A DNA stretch of 64,000 nt from Pyrus communis (lineage: Eukaryota; Streptophyta; Magnoliopsida; Rosales; Rosaceae). The stretch is taken from assembly GCF_963583255.1 (NCBI RefSeq), contig NC_084819.1, positions 10,283,471-10,347,470 on the forward strand. Reading direction: 5' to 3'. The notes under the pieces were generated by a model that made no database searches, was not told where the DNA came from, and was given only the letters and a program-made list of their open reading frames with translations. The position numbers were made by a program, and so were the translations under genes. The number at the start of each line of letters is the position of its first letter. Within the stretch, counting starts at the first letter, position 1. Positions 47,889-60,952 of this stretch are shown one piece after another.

Positions 47889-49318
47889 ATGACTGCCTCC
47901 ACAGCTGCCCTCGCTCTTCCTTCTCTCTCCCCCAAAACCCTAGCCCTCTATACCCCCAAAGCCGCCTCAATCCCGCTCTACTCCGCCCTAGCGCTCGGCT
48001 GTAAACCCATTTCAATTTCGGCCTCGTTTCTCAACTCCGGGAAGGGGTTTCAAAGCGTTTCGTCTCGGTTCGTCCGAAACGTCGCCGTCTCGTCCGAGTT
48101 CGAGCAGGATGAGGAGGTTCTCAGCGACGACGGAGAGGCCTCCCCTGAACCCAAGCTCTTCGTGGGTAACCTTCCCTTCAGCGTCGATAGCGCTCAGCTC
48201 GCTGGAATCTTCGAAAGCGCTGGAAATGTCGAGATGGTCGAGGTAGTTCCTTGTTTTCACTCGAAATTTAGTAACTTTTACATGAAATTTTGGTGAAAAG
48301 TGAAATGGGTGGGTGCTGGTTTTGTGTTTTGTGGGTTAAATATGGAGGTTTTCTTGCAGGTGATATATGACAAGACGACCGGAAGAAGCAGAGGATTTGG
48401 GTTTGTGACTATGTCCAGTGTTCAAGAAGCTGAATCTGCTGCTCGCCAGCTAAATGGCTATGTAAGTCTTCATATTTAAGTCTGACCATTTGCAGATATA
48501 TTCTTATATATGCGAAAGTGTGAAATTTTGTGAATTTGTATGTTATCCGTAGTTGTATTAATTAACATTCATCGATTGTTCCGAGTCTGGAAGTCATTTG
48601 AGTACCTGTTTATTTTTTATAACTATGAGCAAGAGTTTCATGACATTATCGTGAAAACTATGTCGTTGATTGATGTTTGAAATTTGGTCAAAATTATTTC
48701 ATTCTGAAATGGTTGTTTTGGAGCTTGATGTGGATTTTTTGGTGTAGTGATTGGTTGAGTTTCGTAATGGTTTTACTGAGTATTGCCGTCATTCGGTTGT
48801 ATTTCATCCATGAGAACTGTCTGTATTGTATCTAAGCAAGACTTAATGGCATTTGGCAGGAACTTGACGGCAGGGCATTGAGGGTAAACTATGGACCTCC
48901 TCCCCCTCGGACTGAGGATTCCTCTTTCAGAGGTGCCAGAGGTCCCAGAGGTGGTGGTGGTGGTTATGACTCTAACAACCGCCTTTACGTGGGCAACCTT
49001 GCATGGGGTGTTGACAATTTGGCTCTTGAGAACTTGTTTAGTGAGCAAGGAAAGGTTTTGGAAGCCAAGGTAGTTTTTGACAGGGACAGTGGCAGATCGA
49101 GGGGTTTCGGTTTTGTAACTTATGATACTGCTGATGAAATGAACAGTGCCATTGAATCATTGGATGGAGTTGTACGTATATCATTACCTCTTCTTAACAA
49201 TATTGTTTCCATTTACGTGTACAATATTGTGTTTTATAAATTTTGTTTTCCGCAGGACTTGAATGGAAGATCTATCCGAGTGTCTGCAGCAGAACCTAGG
49301 CCAAGGCGTCAGTTTTAA
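47889..49318 (+). CDS. Chloroplast 29-kDa-type ribonucleoprotein (cp29), complete
   Basis: Nuclear gene for a chloroplast RNA-binding protein that binds and stabilises chloroplast transcripts. Exons 47889-48242, 48360-48461, 48860-49171 and 49256-49318 have GT-AG borders and total 831 bases (276 residues). Residues 1-60 are Ser/Ala/Pro-rich, as expected of a plastid transit peptide ([20 protein letters not shown]), then an acidic spacer ([20 protein letters not shown]). RRM 1 is [11 protein letters not shown] to [11 protein letters not shown] (about 84-160); a Gly-rich spacer ([15 protein letters not shown]) follows; RRM 2 is [11 protein letters not shown] to [11 protein letters not shown] (about 185-260). 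The end is [11 protein letters not shown]-1 and RNP-2 motifs are intact in both. An in-frame upstream ATG at 47781 exists, but the 47889 start gives a proper transit peptide in good context (ACCACCATGA). Confidence 0.93.
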
Positions 49319-51560
49319 ATGTAAACTTCGCAGAGTCATTGGCCAACAGAATACTTGATGGGTTTCTTTTCTTTCCGTTTGCATTTAGGATCTAATATCT
49401 GCTGATACTTGTTTCAGATTTTTAGGATTGTAGCTGTGCCCCCATTGCTTTATCAAGAACGACAAGATCATGCTGCCTTGCGCCACGGTTGGCTTCGTGA
49501 GCGGTAGTGGTGGTTTTACATCTGCCTGTAGATGGACAAGAGCGGAGAAGAATGTTTTGAGAGTTGTAAGATTTATATTCCGAGTGGCTTGGCCCAGTTA
49601 AAGAACTGATTGTGATCAACTTATTTTGACAGTTCATAGATTTGGTACATCAAAATCATTACTGCATATGCTGCCTCCTCTCTTATGTCATTGAACGATA
49701 ACATGATTGTTTTGACAGGAAATATAGAAAACCATTCTGCCACACCTTCAATATCTCTTGAATATGGTAGGTTATCCGTCCTAATATAATCTTAGACACC
49801 AAACGAGCCCTAGTGGACGTTGTGAGTAGATTAAATTTCATTGTTGATGGGTTTAACATCTAGCAGAGCTGCTTAGTCGTATAGTTTTGGCCTATCAATG
49901 GTTGCCATGTGCTCAGAAAAGTAAACAACTCGTCCAATCAGTGACTTTATGATTCCCACTGCATGCAGACTCCTTAGGTTCTATGGAGAAGGGAATGGAG
50001 TAATTTGAAGAAATGATTTCATAAACTTTTAATCACAAAATGCATTTGAATTTACCTCCCCTCGCTCTTAGTTTGAACATCGATTAATGTCGTATGAAAA
50101 CGAACTTCTATTTTCTGCACACATTTTAAAAAAAGGTCAAACTTTTCGAAGTATTTTTTTAGCAAAGTTGTTGAATAATACACACATGAATGTTTTTCTG
50201 TGTGCCACGTGAGCATGCAAATTTCTTTACGGAATTGAAATGGATGGATGACATTGATGTGCACAATTAAACTTCAAGGACGACATTAACCGATATTGAA
50301 ATTGTTAGATCAAAATGAGGAGAAACGCTGATACATGCCGACTCGGATATCCATGTGCACATCGAAGTCAAGGCGTGTTGGTTGACACTCGAAAAGGTGA
50401 CAAAGCTAAAATATGGACTAATGTGTAATGGGCTTGTCTATCAGTCTCTTAGCATGACAAGATTCTTCGAAACATATTTCATGAATCTCATAGGGATATT
50501 CCTACAGCCTTTCTAACTTGCACCAGATGCTCTTTCCCTAACACCACATCGATGTTAGTCTAACTTTGTTTGTCTCTTTCTTTGAGTGTGTAGGTGTCCA
50601 TCTATTCATTCTGCGGTGGAAGTCCTTTTTGTGTGTGTGTGTGTGTGTGAGAACAATTTGGTTCGGCTCGTTTCGATCAATTCAGTGGGATTATGCCCCA
50701 CCCTAAATTTCAGTAACATTTTGTGATGATAAAAACCTATTTGATATAACTAGTAGCAGTTCATTTGTTTTCAGTTTTTCTTGTCAATCAAATCTTGACG
50801 TTCATGGGGTTATAATTATTTAAAAACCTATTTAATCTTGTAATGTTTAAAAATCCCTAATATTTATAAGAAGCATTACACAAGGAGATATTTACAAGTA
50901 ATCACAAAAGAAACATCTCAAAGAAAATTTACACAACATGAAGAGATATCTCAAAGATAATAAAAATAAAAATCTGATATTCTCTGAAATTGTTGATTGC
51001 AATTGAAAGATTTAAAAGCACAATTAGTTGCAGGTAACTGTTGGACCGTTAGAGATGGGCAGGACATGATTGCCAGATTGAACAACAACATTGGAGCACT
51101 ACAAGGCAAACCCAGAGGGAGACACGATGGGACTTTAGTGTGTGGCAAATGCAAGAATTAGCTGATTGCGGTGGAAAGAATCGAATACAGAACTTCCAGT
51201 AGTGCATATGTAAATGATCATGATCATTGAGCTACAAGACCGTAACAAATTTTGCTGGCTCTTGGATTGGGGGTTTCAAATTGTGCATGATACTTGAGTG
51301 GTTGGAGAAGGTTTTAACTTTTGTACATGGTGGGTGACAACTATATAGAAGAAGATAGTGTATCATTGTGGTGTCACAGAAGCTGTTGAGTATATCAGTT
51401 CTTGATTGCAATTTGGAAGGCATGTACATATGGTGGTCCACATGCACCCTGTGTTAAATAGAAACAGGCCTGGCCCAAAAAACCTCTGTGTTTGAAATTA
51501 AGCAAACAAATAGGAGAAACCCACAGGTGGAAAGAAATGGAAATGTGGGATTTGGGCCAC
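49319..51560. other. cp29 3' region and intergenic DNA, no gene seen
   Basis: The first few hundred bases should be the cp29 3' untranslated region. A (GT)n run lies at about 50630-50650. Other frames are short and unsupported. Confidence 0.45.
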
Positions 51561-51562
51561 TT

Positions 51563-51743
51563 TTTTTTTTCTTTTGAACAAGAAATTTATTATCTACGTT
51601 GAAGAGGAGGGAGTGGGCTTACCCTCATAATAAGTTAGCAATAATTTGATTCAAATTTGCCTTTGACGAGAATCAAACCTAAGACCTCTCCTCTCACTTA
51701 TAAGTGAAGATGAATACCACTACGATCTAATACTAAGTGGCAC
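51563..51743 (-). mobile_element. SINE, family A copy
   Basis: On the minus strand GCCACTTAGTATTAGATCG leads, B-box GGTTTGATTCTC follows, and it ends ATAATAAATTTCTTGTTCAA with an A run. The flanks share CCACTTTTT-like sequence, a possible target duplication. Confidence 0.75.
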
Positions 51744-51944
51744 CCACTTTTTAATTTTATTCTTAAAAACAAAACTAAGGCACCCTAACGTAACTATATC
51801 ATTGTATTAAAATAGAAAGAAAAAAAAAAAAGGCATTTCCACCAGTTGCTAATTGTTTTGGGTTGGATGCTGACATTCTAATATTAACTCATCTTCGTAC
51901 TATCGTAACTATTGTCCTTATTAAACAACCTACTGCCCACTTTT

Positions 51945-52070
51945 TTTCTTCTTAAACAATAGATTTTGTTAGATTAAATGTTAGTTATGTCACCGATGGA
52001 TTTTGAACCCACGCCGTCATGTGAGGGCTCAATTTATTTTCACCACTATGGTAAATGGCCATTTGCAACA
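51945..52070 (-). mobile_element. SINE, family B copy
   Basis: Contains AGATTTTGTTAGATTAAATG and, on the minus strand, GGGTTCAAAATCC (B-box) and TTTACCATAGTGGTG. Matches 22116 and 23415. Target duplication not resolved. Confidence 0.65.
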
Positions 52071-52074
52071 ACCT

Positions 52075-52782
52075 AGCCCACTTAGTCGAGATTATTAACT
52101 AATATCTACTATATAGAATTAAAGATTGTATTTGTAAAAAAAATTAGTTAAATTAAAGATTATTTAATCATAACTAGTTGTAGTACACACATTATGAATG
52201 TGATTTAAAATATTATAAAGAATTAAATTTAATTTGTGTAAAAAAAATTTGTGGATTTGAGAAGTTAGAAAAGTGGGGAAAAAGTAGACATGGTGCAAAT
52301 GTGTGTGAGAGGGAGTTTAGATATTGAAAGGATGACATCGCTGTGAGGTTTAGTAAAAAAACAAAAAAAGCAAAAATTTATTTGTGTGAAATTAATATAA
52401 TTGTCCAATTTTTATCTTTTAAATATTTTCTTTGAATTAGTGTAAAAGGGTATAACAGTAAATTCATTGGTTTTTGGTTGATAAACATGATTCTATTAAT
52501 ATGTATCAAATAAATATATTGTCATCCTGATTAATTTATTTTTATTACCTAAAATTCATTGAGTTTTGTAATTAACAAAAATTAGTTACCCATGATTTGA
52601 CTTGCGTTTAATTTTTTTTAACACATTCGGTGTCATGAGACATGCTAAAAAGACTCTTAAAGTGGGACACTTCATGGAGTCTTTGTCACCTCACGGTTTA
52701 ACGTTAATTCTCATGCCAACATTATAAAACATTATGTCAAAACATGAGGTGGTAAAAGTCCATAAAGAGTTTTTCTTTAGAG
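52075..52782. other. Intergenic DNA, no gene seen
   Basis: AT-rich; nothing recognised. Confidence 0.4.
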
Positions 52783-52799
52783 AAAGTTCTCACAGTTTA

Positions 52800-53551
52800 T
52801 CAAAATTATAATTTTAAGAAGTTTTATCTCCAAGTGAGAGTCTTTCTCACCCCTTAGTGTGAGGCTTACAAACTTAAGAAAATCAGGTGGCGCTGGCCCT
52901 AGTTTCGGCTGGGGTCGGTCGCTGTTTCCCCCTTTCTTTCTTTCTCTTCTCTGTTATGTACTTCTACAGCTTATTCCCCCATTTTTTTTTTCTCCTGATC
53001 TATTCAATTCCACTTATACAGTTGGTATCCCTCATATTTGTTCATCCATATTCCTATTTTTAGCCATGAATACTGTTGAGATCGTGTGTAGAGCTCTAGT
53101 GTTTGCACTGGCTAGGGTGTTTCTAACACCACCACCTTCTCCCTGTTATCTGCCTTCACCGGTAGTATTGTTCGTGGGTTGGCACGGACTTCATCCTGAT
53201 AGTTGGCATGTTCAATTAAGTTGCTGACTATCCTTTCTCTGTGGCTGTGCTCGGGAAACTAATCGGGGTGGGATGCTAAAATTGATCTGGCGATGCTTGG
53301 CTGTGGACGAGGATGCTTGGCTTTGGACGAGGAACTGGACAGATCGAGAATGGCGGTGAATGCTATAGAACTTTCTGGAGTCTGTAATCCCTTTTGTGCA
53401 TTTTGGGCTTCAACTATTGGTTGGCCCTTTGTTGTTTGTTTTTCTTGGCCCATGTATTGATTGTGTATGTGTTTTGTTTCGACCTTGGGTTTGTGTGTAT
53501 GTGTATGTTTTTAGTTGTGATAAAAGTTTACTTGACCGGAAAAAAAAAAAA
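52800..53551 (+). mobile_element. Poly(A) retroposon with 17-bp target duplication
   Basis: Flanked by AAAGTTCTCACAGTTTA (52783-52799) and AAAGTTCTCACGGTTTA (53552-53568), with an A run at 53540-53551 just inside the right edge. This is the signature of LINE-driven insertion. Its content (a frame at 52859-53227, then T/G-rich 3' sequence) matches no domain I know. It could be the 3' end of a LINE or a retroposed transcript. Confidence 0.75.
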
Positions 53552-54177
53552 AAAGTTCTCACGGTTTAGCATTTCTCTTAGGTGCAGTTTGGGATTGAGG
53601 TGATTAAAAAAAAAGCTGATATGAAAAAAAGCTAGGAAGATTTTTGGTGTTTGGTAAACTTTGAAAAACAGCTTTATTTCAAAGTTGGGGATGAAAAAAA
53701 GCCCAAAACCTGAAGCTAACCAGAAGCTGCAAATAGCAGCTTCCAAAAGCAGCTTATTTTCAAAAACACGGGTGAACAGTGTGCGTTTAATGAAATTTTC
53801 AATAACCCAAAATTGCCCTCCTTTCCCTCAAGCCTTCAGCTCTCGCCTTCAGCGCTCTCGCCTTCAACACTCTCGCATACCCGAACCAGGAAAACCACTC
53901 TCTCGTTCTCTTGTTCTCTCATTCTCCAGATTTCTCCAGTTCTCTCGTTCTCCAGGTTTCTCCAGGTTCCTTTGGTAAGCTTCTCTTGTAAAAATTTTTT
54001 ATTTATTTGTTTGGATTTTTCAATTTGGGGATGGGAGATTGAGAGGGAAAGAGGGGTGGGAAGAGCAAAGGGATGAGGGTATGGGTGTCGGGAAAAACAA
54101 TTGGGGATGGAGGGTGGGGAAAAAATTAATTGGGGAAGGTGATATGGTTTGTGGAAAAAACGAGTCAATCCGGAAAA

Positions 54178-54800
54178 AATTCTCTTGGAAAAAATTCATG
54201 TCCACAGCGACATGAAGCGAGTCCCGCCGAAGGTGATCGAGTCGATTCAGAAAAACAAGGTGTGCTTGAAGGGCGGGCTGAAGACTCCGGTGGGCGGCGG
54301 CGTGAGCTCGCTCAACGTGCAGCTGAGAAAAGAGCTCGACCTGTACGCTTCGCTAGTAAACTGCTTCAACCTACCCAGCCTCCCCACCCGCCACGAGAAC
54401 GTGGACATTGTCGAGAGAACACCGAGGGCGAATACGCCGGGCTCGAGCACGAGGTCATCCCTGGCGTCATTGAGAGCCTCAAGGTAATCAAAAACCCAAA
54501 ATTCAATCTTTAGCTCTGCAGTTTTGTGAAAATTGGGAATTGATTGTGAATGTGTTAGGTGATCACCAAGTTCTGCTCGGAGCGAATTGCCAAGTACGTT
54601 TTCGAGTATGCCTATTTGAACAACAGGAAGAAGGTGACTGCTGTGCACAAAGCCAACATTATGAAGCTGGCTAATGGGTTGTTCTTGGAGTCCTGCAGAG
54701 AGGTTGCTACAAAGTACCCAAGTATTAATTACAATGAAATTATTGTGGACAATTGCTGTATGCAACTTGTTTCGTAGCTCGAGCAATTTGATGTGATGGT
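54178..54800 (+). pseudogene. Fragment of NAD-isocitrate dehydrogenase regulatory subunit
   Basis: The first block reads VIESIQKNKVCLKGGLKTPV, SSLNVQLRKELDLYASLVNC and LPTRHENVDIV, then shifts frame (apparent loss of a few bases) into ENTEGEYAGLEHEVIPGVIE in another frame. After an intron (donor AAG/GTAATC at about 54484, acceptor GTTAG at 54559) the second block reads [20 protein letters not shown] and ends CCMQLVS with a stop where the family continues RPEQFDVMV. These are internal parts of the mitochondrial IDH regulatory subunit; N- and C-terminal parts are missing. The retained intron shows DNA-level copying, not retroposition. Not functional as an enzyme subunit. Confidence 0.85.
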
Positions 54801-55901
54801 AATGCGACTTCAGCTCAGAATTCTGTTTTATGAATATGGTTTTTATATGTGGAGTGTGGATGTGTTCGTGGCATGATTAAAGTTTTATTTTTTGCTTCTT
54901 CTTTGACTAAGTGTGGATAATTTGGTTTAATTTTGGACTTGGTCTGACATCAGTTACTAGGATTTTGTTTGGCAGATGTGTTTGCCTAGTGATTAGGAGT
55001 TTGTTTGCAACAAATTTTGTCCTTCTCTCTTGTATTTAAGAGCTTGGAATAACTAATAAGACGTTAGTTAATGCATTGGAATAGACTTGCTGCCTAGATG
55101 GGGCGGCTGCCAAGTAATTTAATTTTCATCTCACCCTGTTCTATTTACCTTTTGACTTTAGCAAAGACATCTTGAACTTGGGTTGATTCGATTTTAAGCA
55201 AAGTTCAGGTTTCTTGGAATGATGATCTGGGACTAGGAATTATTGGAAATACTTGGTTGACTAGATTGTGATGAATTTGAAATTACTGGTATTCGCCTTT
55301 AAATATACTTTGGCCGTTGAAATGATGCCAATGTGAAAAGTTTCGAGCTTTGGAGTTTCTGTGATTTGAATTGTGAATTTGTGAGATGTATCTATGATTT
55401 GAATTGTGAAAACCATTTCTAATGTTTAGTCAAGAAGTGGTTATATTCATATCTTCTTATATGCTTCAGATTGGGTTTGACCGGTAATACAAAGGCTGGA
55501 TATAAGATGAAATATTAGGCGCTTGTGACATGTCAGAATCGTCTGTTAAGAATCTTGCAAAGGCTCATACGCCAACTGATGATGCAAATTAGACATTCTC
55601 TTTTACTATTAATTTTGGTTTGAAGAAATTATGTATTTTAAGTGGAGAATTACTTCATAGCTTGGGCTTGTCAACCTTATTGGTGCCTAAAAAATCAAGA
55701 CTGGCCAGCATTGAGCTACACTTTGGTATTATGCTATTGTGATGACCTATGAAGAAGTAAAAGAGTAAATGGAAAAGAGTTTGAGAGTTGAAAACCTGTG
55801 AGTCACATCAAAACATTGACTGAGTTTTTCGAGTCTGATGTCTATGTGGAGTTGATGTGGTAGGTCGAGAAGTAAGCATAGAATGATAGTAATCTGGGAC
55901 T

Positions 55902-55970
55902 CGGTATTGAATCTAGGACTTCGTATTTGCCCTTGTAAATTGAATCTAGGACTTGGTATTTGCCCTTGTA
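55902..55970. repeat. Direct repeat, ~35-bp unit, two copies
   Basis: ATTGAATCTAGGACTTCGTA followed by TTTGCCCTTGTAA occurs twice in a row with one base change. Confidence 0.9.
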
Positions 55971-56687
55971 ATCTGGGTTCCAAATGGGAAGTATCATTTC
56001 CACAAAATGGTAAGACTGTTCATGTGGCACTTCCCAGACCCCACACTGGCAAAAGGCTCTGTTTATTAGATCATCTTGCATTTGAGAAAACGTATTGATC
56101 TGGGCCCAACCCTCAGCTTCGGATGCTTTATGCTTGCTCTTCATTTTAGCCAAAAGACCTATCTATGTTGTTGAGCTAAAAATGAGTTGTCTATTGAAAT
56201 TTAAAGTAGATGTTTGCAATAAGTTGAAGGATCACATGAGATAGAGGCATTAAGAAATAGAATAGCAACAAGTTTGATGAATGCATCTAATTAGACTACT
56301 TTCAAGTACATTAACAATATTCTACTAATGAATCATAGCTATTCAGTTTAAAATATTTCAATTGAAGTAGTTTGTCATACTAATTAATATTTAAGATAAA
56401 GTTTAAAAATATTTTTCTTCTAAAAATAAAATATATTTAGTAATTCACTTTTATTTGTTAAGAAAATAAAATTAATACCCTTTTTGGTCATTTCACACAG
56501 TCACAGCTATTTTACATAAAAGTTTACCAAACACTATCATACTACTTTTTTTTTCCAAAAGCACTTTTACAAAAAAGTTTACCAAACACTTTGCTGCTTT
56601 ATTTCACAGCCGCTTATTCTCACAGCACAGCCGCTTATTCTCACAGCAGTTTTTTTTCAAAGCACAGCAATACCAAACCAGCCCTTA

Positions 56688-58756
56688 GTGTGGCTGCAGT
56701 CGAATCCTATGTCGATAGCCATTATTCATTTTGGGTGCTTCTCATACTCTTCAATGTCTAATGAAGTTGAGGCAATCATGGTTTCAAGTCGCATTTTGAT
56801 ATGAGTGGGTTCACATGTATTTCTTTCTTCCCCAATTTTCATTGGTTTATAGCCATTCATACGTTTGAGAGATTTTTCAGTGTGATTGGTTCACGGAGTG
56901 GTACATCACATGTCACTATACAAATGATGGGATGTGTGTTAAAAAATTAATAACTTAAAAAATAAAATTTCTCACTAATTATATAAAAACACATGGTGTA
57001 CTTCTCGTGTTCCGATCACAATAAAAAATTAGCTTTCAGGTTTTTATTAACTGCTTGAATTGCAATTAAAGACAAACATTTGTGAGCTCAATGATTCTAC
57101 AACTTTTTAGTTCGTAATCTTTGACTTGAAGCCTAAGAGAGTCATATAATATTCACCTTTTACACATTTGAATTTTTTATGCGCGCGTTTAGCTCAATTT
57201 GATGAAATATTTGCTTTGTCTCTATATATTATGATTCTTTGTACTTGTAGTACAATTTTGTTTATCACTTTTTGCCATGGTATGGTATTACCACTTCACT
57301 TATAATTGTCATAATTAATTACTAGCATATGAGCACATACAAAGTGTGTGTGAGGAATTTTTTTTGTTTTGTTTTTGAAATAGAAGAAGAGAGGAAGAGA
57401 GTGATAGAGAATGTATGCGTGGGAAGTTTTTATTTTTATTTTTTTTAATTTATAATTAGAGATATGTTAGGATTACATGTAGGTGAAGCTTTGAAAGAAA
57501 AAAAAAGAAAAATTTGGTATTGTGAAATTACATTTCTGCCCCATATTTCTTATTCATGTTCTGTTTTAATTAGAGGGTTAAACTAGTAATTTCATAGAGT
57601 TTTGGTTGACAATGAGTATTTTATTAATTAGTAGAGATAAAGATATGTTAATATGATTAAAAATTTGATTTCAATATTAATTAAAGCATCTTCGATGGGC
57701 TCTCTAAATGAGTTCTTAGAGCATCTCTTAACTAGAATTTAGGGAAGATTTCACAAAAATCTACTCCAATCATGCTCCTTATCCACCTCCTAAGATACGG
57801 ATTCATCTACAAGCTTCTAAATATAGGGAGGGAAAAAGAAGTTCCTAAAATAACTTTTTGATAATTTTAGCGAAAACTTTACTATAAAATAGAGAGCATG
57901 ATTGGAGATATCCTTATTATGTATATATGTGAAAATATTATACCATAGTCAACTATAGTGACCAAAATTATTCCTTTCTCTCCAATGACTCTAACGAGTG
58001 ATGAAAATTATTCATTTGTCTTTTAACGAGTCTGACGACTAACAAAAATCTATAAATACACAAGTCACTTGCTTAATTAGTAGATACAAATCCTTAGATA
58101 TTTACACAATTCACAAACCATACTTACCTTATCAAAATAATTAACCCCAAATATTCTTGTGCCATTGAGAAAATTGTTCTTTAAAATTAACCACTTTCTT
58201 GGAGTTAATGGAAAATGACTATTACTATTGGAGCAATCGGAACCAATGGTTATAAAATTGAAGAACCGGCAGAAAAAGGCATAAGATTTTTAAAATTTAT
58301 TACTATTAAGAGTAAGGAGAATGTTCAAAATTATTATAATTATTTATAGGAGGAAGGAATAATCAAACAATAAAAAGACTTTAAAATCAAACGTATTAAC
58401 TAGCTAGAATTTTCTTTAATTAAGGTGAGGTGTTGAGCTCAATGCTCATGCTCGGTGAGCGGACTGAAATTTTCCCACGAATCGTTAGCAAGCTTTAGTT
58501 CTTCAAATAAAGTCCACATTTATTCCTTGGTAATTGCTCTTGTGCATGCTTGAATTGAGCTTCATATTACCCTCCACTTAACATTATTGAATATTGCAAG
58601 ACAAGAAATGGGGAAGGTTTGTAAGGATAATGTAAAGAATTATTATTTTTTGAAGCCAAGATGAGACGAAGTAGAATGATGAGTGGAGATTAAAAAATCA
58701 AAATTAATACATACAGACCTGTTAATATATACATATGAGAGTAATGTTAGAAAACA
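56688..58756. other. Intergenic DNA, no gene seen
   Basis: AT-rich. A possible small inverted-repeat element lies at about 57690-57915 (GAGCATCTCTTAAC at the left; GAGCATGATTGGAGATATCC at the right), too weak to call. Confidence 0.35.
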
Positions 58757-59581
58757 TGTAAATGAAACCAGTTACATTTAATTTATTTGTAGAAGAAAAA
58801 TCGGCGCATCATAAAAATGTCTTCTACTCTTCAAATTATATGCGCCTACTGAACTAGAAGACATGAGAGTAGTTCCACCGGGGACTCTTTAGGCCAGCAC
58901 CGAACCAAATTATTGGCTCGACACCCCAGCCAATCCACTCAAGCCCAACAGATAGGCTGGCACCCAGCCTAAGCTGGTCTCCATGCTAGCCCAGAATCAA
59001 CAGAGCCATGGATCGGCCTATTTGACGCCATACTGATGCCAGCGTGGAGTAGGAGGGCATTTGAATTTTTTTTTTTGCGCCAGGCGCGTGCGATACATGA
59101 GTGTGTGGCCGCATGTCTCGACAACAAAAAGTGGGGTGGCTCGCAAGCGCAAGCACATTGAGATGATTAGATGGGAGGCCACATGTTCGTTTCTAGGCCG
59201 TTGGATTTCCAACGGCTAGTTTTCTGGATCGTTGGATTTCCAACGATCAAAAAATTTTGAATTTGAAATTGATCTGGACTGTCCGATCCAGAGATCAACG
59301 GTCCACATTTTTCAGTCAGAAAAAAAAGGCACAATAGTCAGAATTATGACCTTTGGTCACGTGTCAAGGTATTGGCTATTGGATTTGAATCTTTTTCAAA
59401 TCCAACGGTCCAGATTAATTACCTAAATTAAAATTGATAAAAAATTAATTAAAAATTGTTAAAACATACAATTTTTTTTTTCTTCCCATAAATACCTAAC
59501 CCTCATATTCCACCTTACACCACTTTCAATATTTTCAACAATTTTTACCAAAGCTTTCATATAATTTTTGAGAGAAAAAAA

Positions 59582-60690
59582 ATGACTACGTTGAAGCTCA
59601 TCGAAGATCTTACTTTGTGTGAATGCTGGGTCACACTACTCATGACCCGATTACGGGTAATGAGATGGATAAGCGAGAAATGTGGAGTAAAATTACAAAA
59701 GCGTTTTGCGATGTACATGGAAAAGACGCCAGAAGTAGTCAAGGTCTTCAAGGTCGTTGGAAAAAACTCAACGCATCCTTTACTTGTTGGAAAAACACCA
59801 TCTCTCATGCTTCCGGTAATCTGCGTAGTGGGACAAGTTTAGCGGATCAGGTGACAATATTTTTATTTATTTATATGCATTCCACCCGCATCAATATGTT
59901 AATTAATTTATTCGTTTTACACCCGCATTTTATAATATTGTCTTATCCCACATTTATAGACACTACAAGCACAAGCATTCTACAATGCGTAGAACCAGAA
60001 CAAATCATTCAACAAATGGGAATGTTGGCAAATTGCCAAAGATTGCCCCAGATACAAAATTGTGGTAACTGGTCTAGAAGTTGTCATGCACGGCATGGGT
60101 CTACACAGTTCGCCAGAGGCAGACACGGCCGAACAAGAAGGCGACACATTTGAAGAGATGGAAGGGACGCCTGAAGAAGTGCTGGAGAACCAACCGACTC
60201 GTCAATCCCTCAGGCCTCAAGGTAAAAGGCATCAAAGAAAAAAGGTAGTTCTTCCAAAAATGACTACACTAAATATATGGACGAACTTGCTCGCCAAGGT
60301 GAACTAAACATGGTGCGAAAAACGGCTAGAGATGAGGAAAAAGTTGTTGCTATGACATCAATATTAGCAGCTACTGAGAGACGTGATGCGGCAGCTGAGA
60401 GACAAAGAGAAGTACATAATTGAGAGAACGAGATGATTAGAGAAGCACTTAATCGAGAAAATGAGATGCTTAGAGAAAAAAGGATGGCTTAAGCAGATCA
60501 TGACACTATGAACAAGCCTCTAGTAGGACTGTCTCCAAATTCAAAATATTTTTGGCCTTCGGAAAAAAGAGACGTGGTGCAAATGAGGCGTGCAAGAGAT
60601 GCGGAAACAAGTTGAAGGGGTTCTAGCTACACAGATCTTAGCAACGAAGATCCTAGCACCACATATCCTAGCTCCACAGATTTTGTATAA
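59582..60690 (+). pseudogene. Harbinger ORF1, Myb/trihelix-like protein, broken
   Basis: Starts MTTLKLIEDLTLCECWVT, then changes frame near 59640 to HDPITGNEMDKREMWSKITK and GLQGRWKKLNASFTCWKNTI, a Myb/SANT-type DNA-binding segment. Donor CAG/GTGACA at 59850 and acceptor TTATAG at 59959 join LADQ to LQAQAFYNA, after which a TAG follows. The C-terminal half has acidic and then coiled, charged sequence (YMDELARQGELNMVRKTARD, RRDAAAERQREVHN) with further stops. In Harbinger elements this protein binds the DNA ends and helps the transposase into the nucleus. Confidence 0.75.
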
Positions 60691-60952
60691 TTTCGTATTT
60701 ATTTTTAGTACTTTCTGTAATTTCGTTTTTATTTTTTGTACTTTATGTAATTTCTTATTTATTATTAGTACTTTGTGTAATTTCTTATTTATTTTTAAAA
60801 CTTTATGTAATTTCAAATTTATTTTTGGAACCTTATTTAAACACATTAAATAAGATTACAAAAACACATAAAAAAATACACTTTATTCTTCAACTAGAAG
60901 CTCATTTTAATTATCTTCACGTTGTTGCAATCCCCACTGGTGCTCAATCTGG

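Larger units (their letters stand above)
53581..56684. mobile_element. Tourist-like element carrying captured gene sequence (Pack-type)
   Basis: The left end GGTGCAGTTTGGGATTGAGG and the right end CAATACCAAACCAGCCC are the two halves of the same MITE family as 32069-32415, and are flanked by TTA at 53578-53580 and 56685-56687. The left half matches to about 53785 (GGTGTTTGGTAAACTTTGAA) and the right half from about 56490 (CATAAAAGTTTACCAAACAC). About 2.7 kb of unrelated DNA lies between, including exons of an isocitrate dehydrogenase gene with an intron retained. Capture by the element is the simplest reading. A pair of separate MITE fragments flanking a gene duplicate is the alternative. Confidence 0.7.

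Noticed and set aside
53661..54205. Several overlapping Ser/Pro/Arg-rich frames on both strands
   Set aside because: Low-complexity TCTC-rich sequence beside the captured IDH fragment; no domain.
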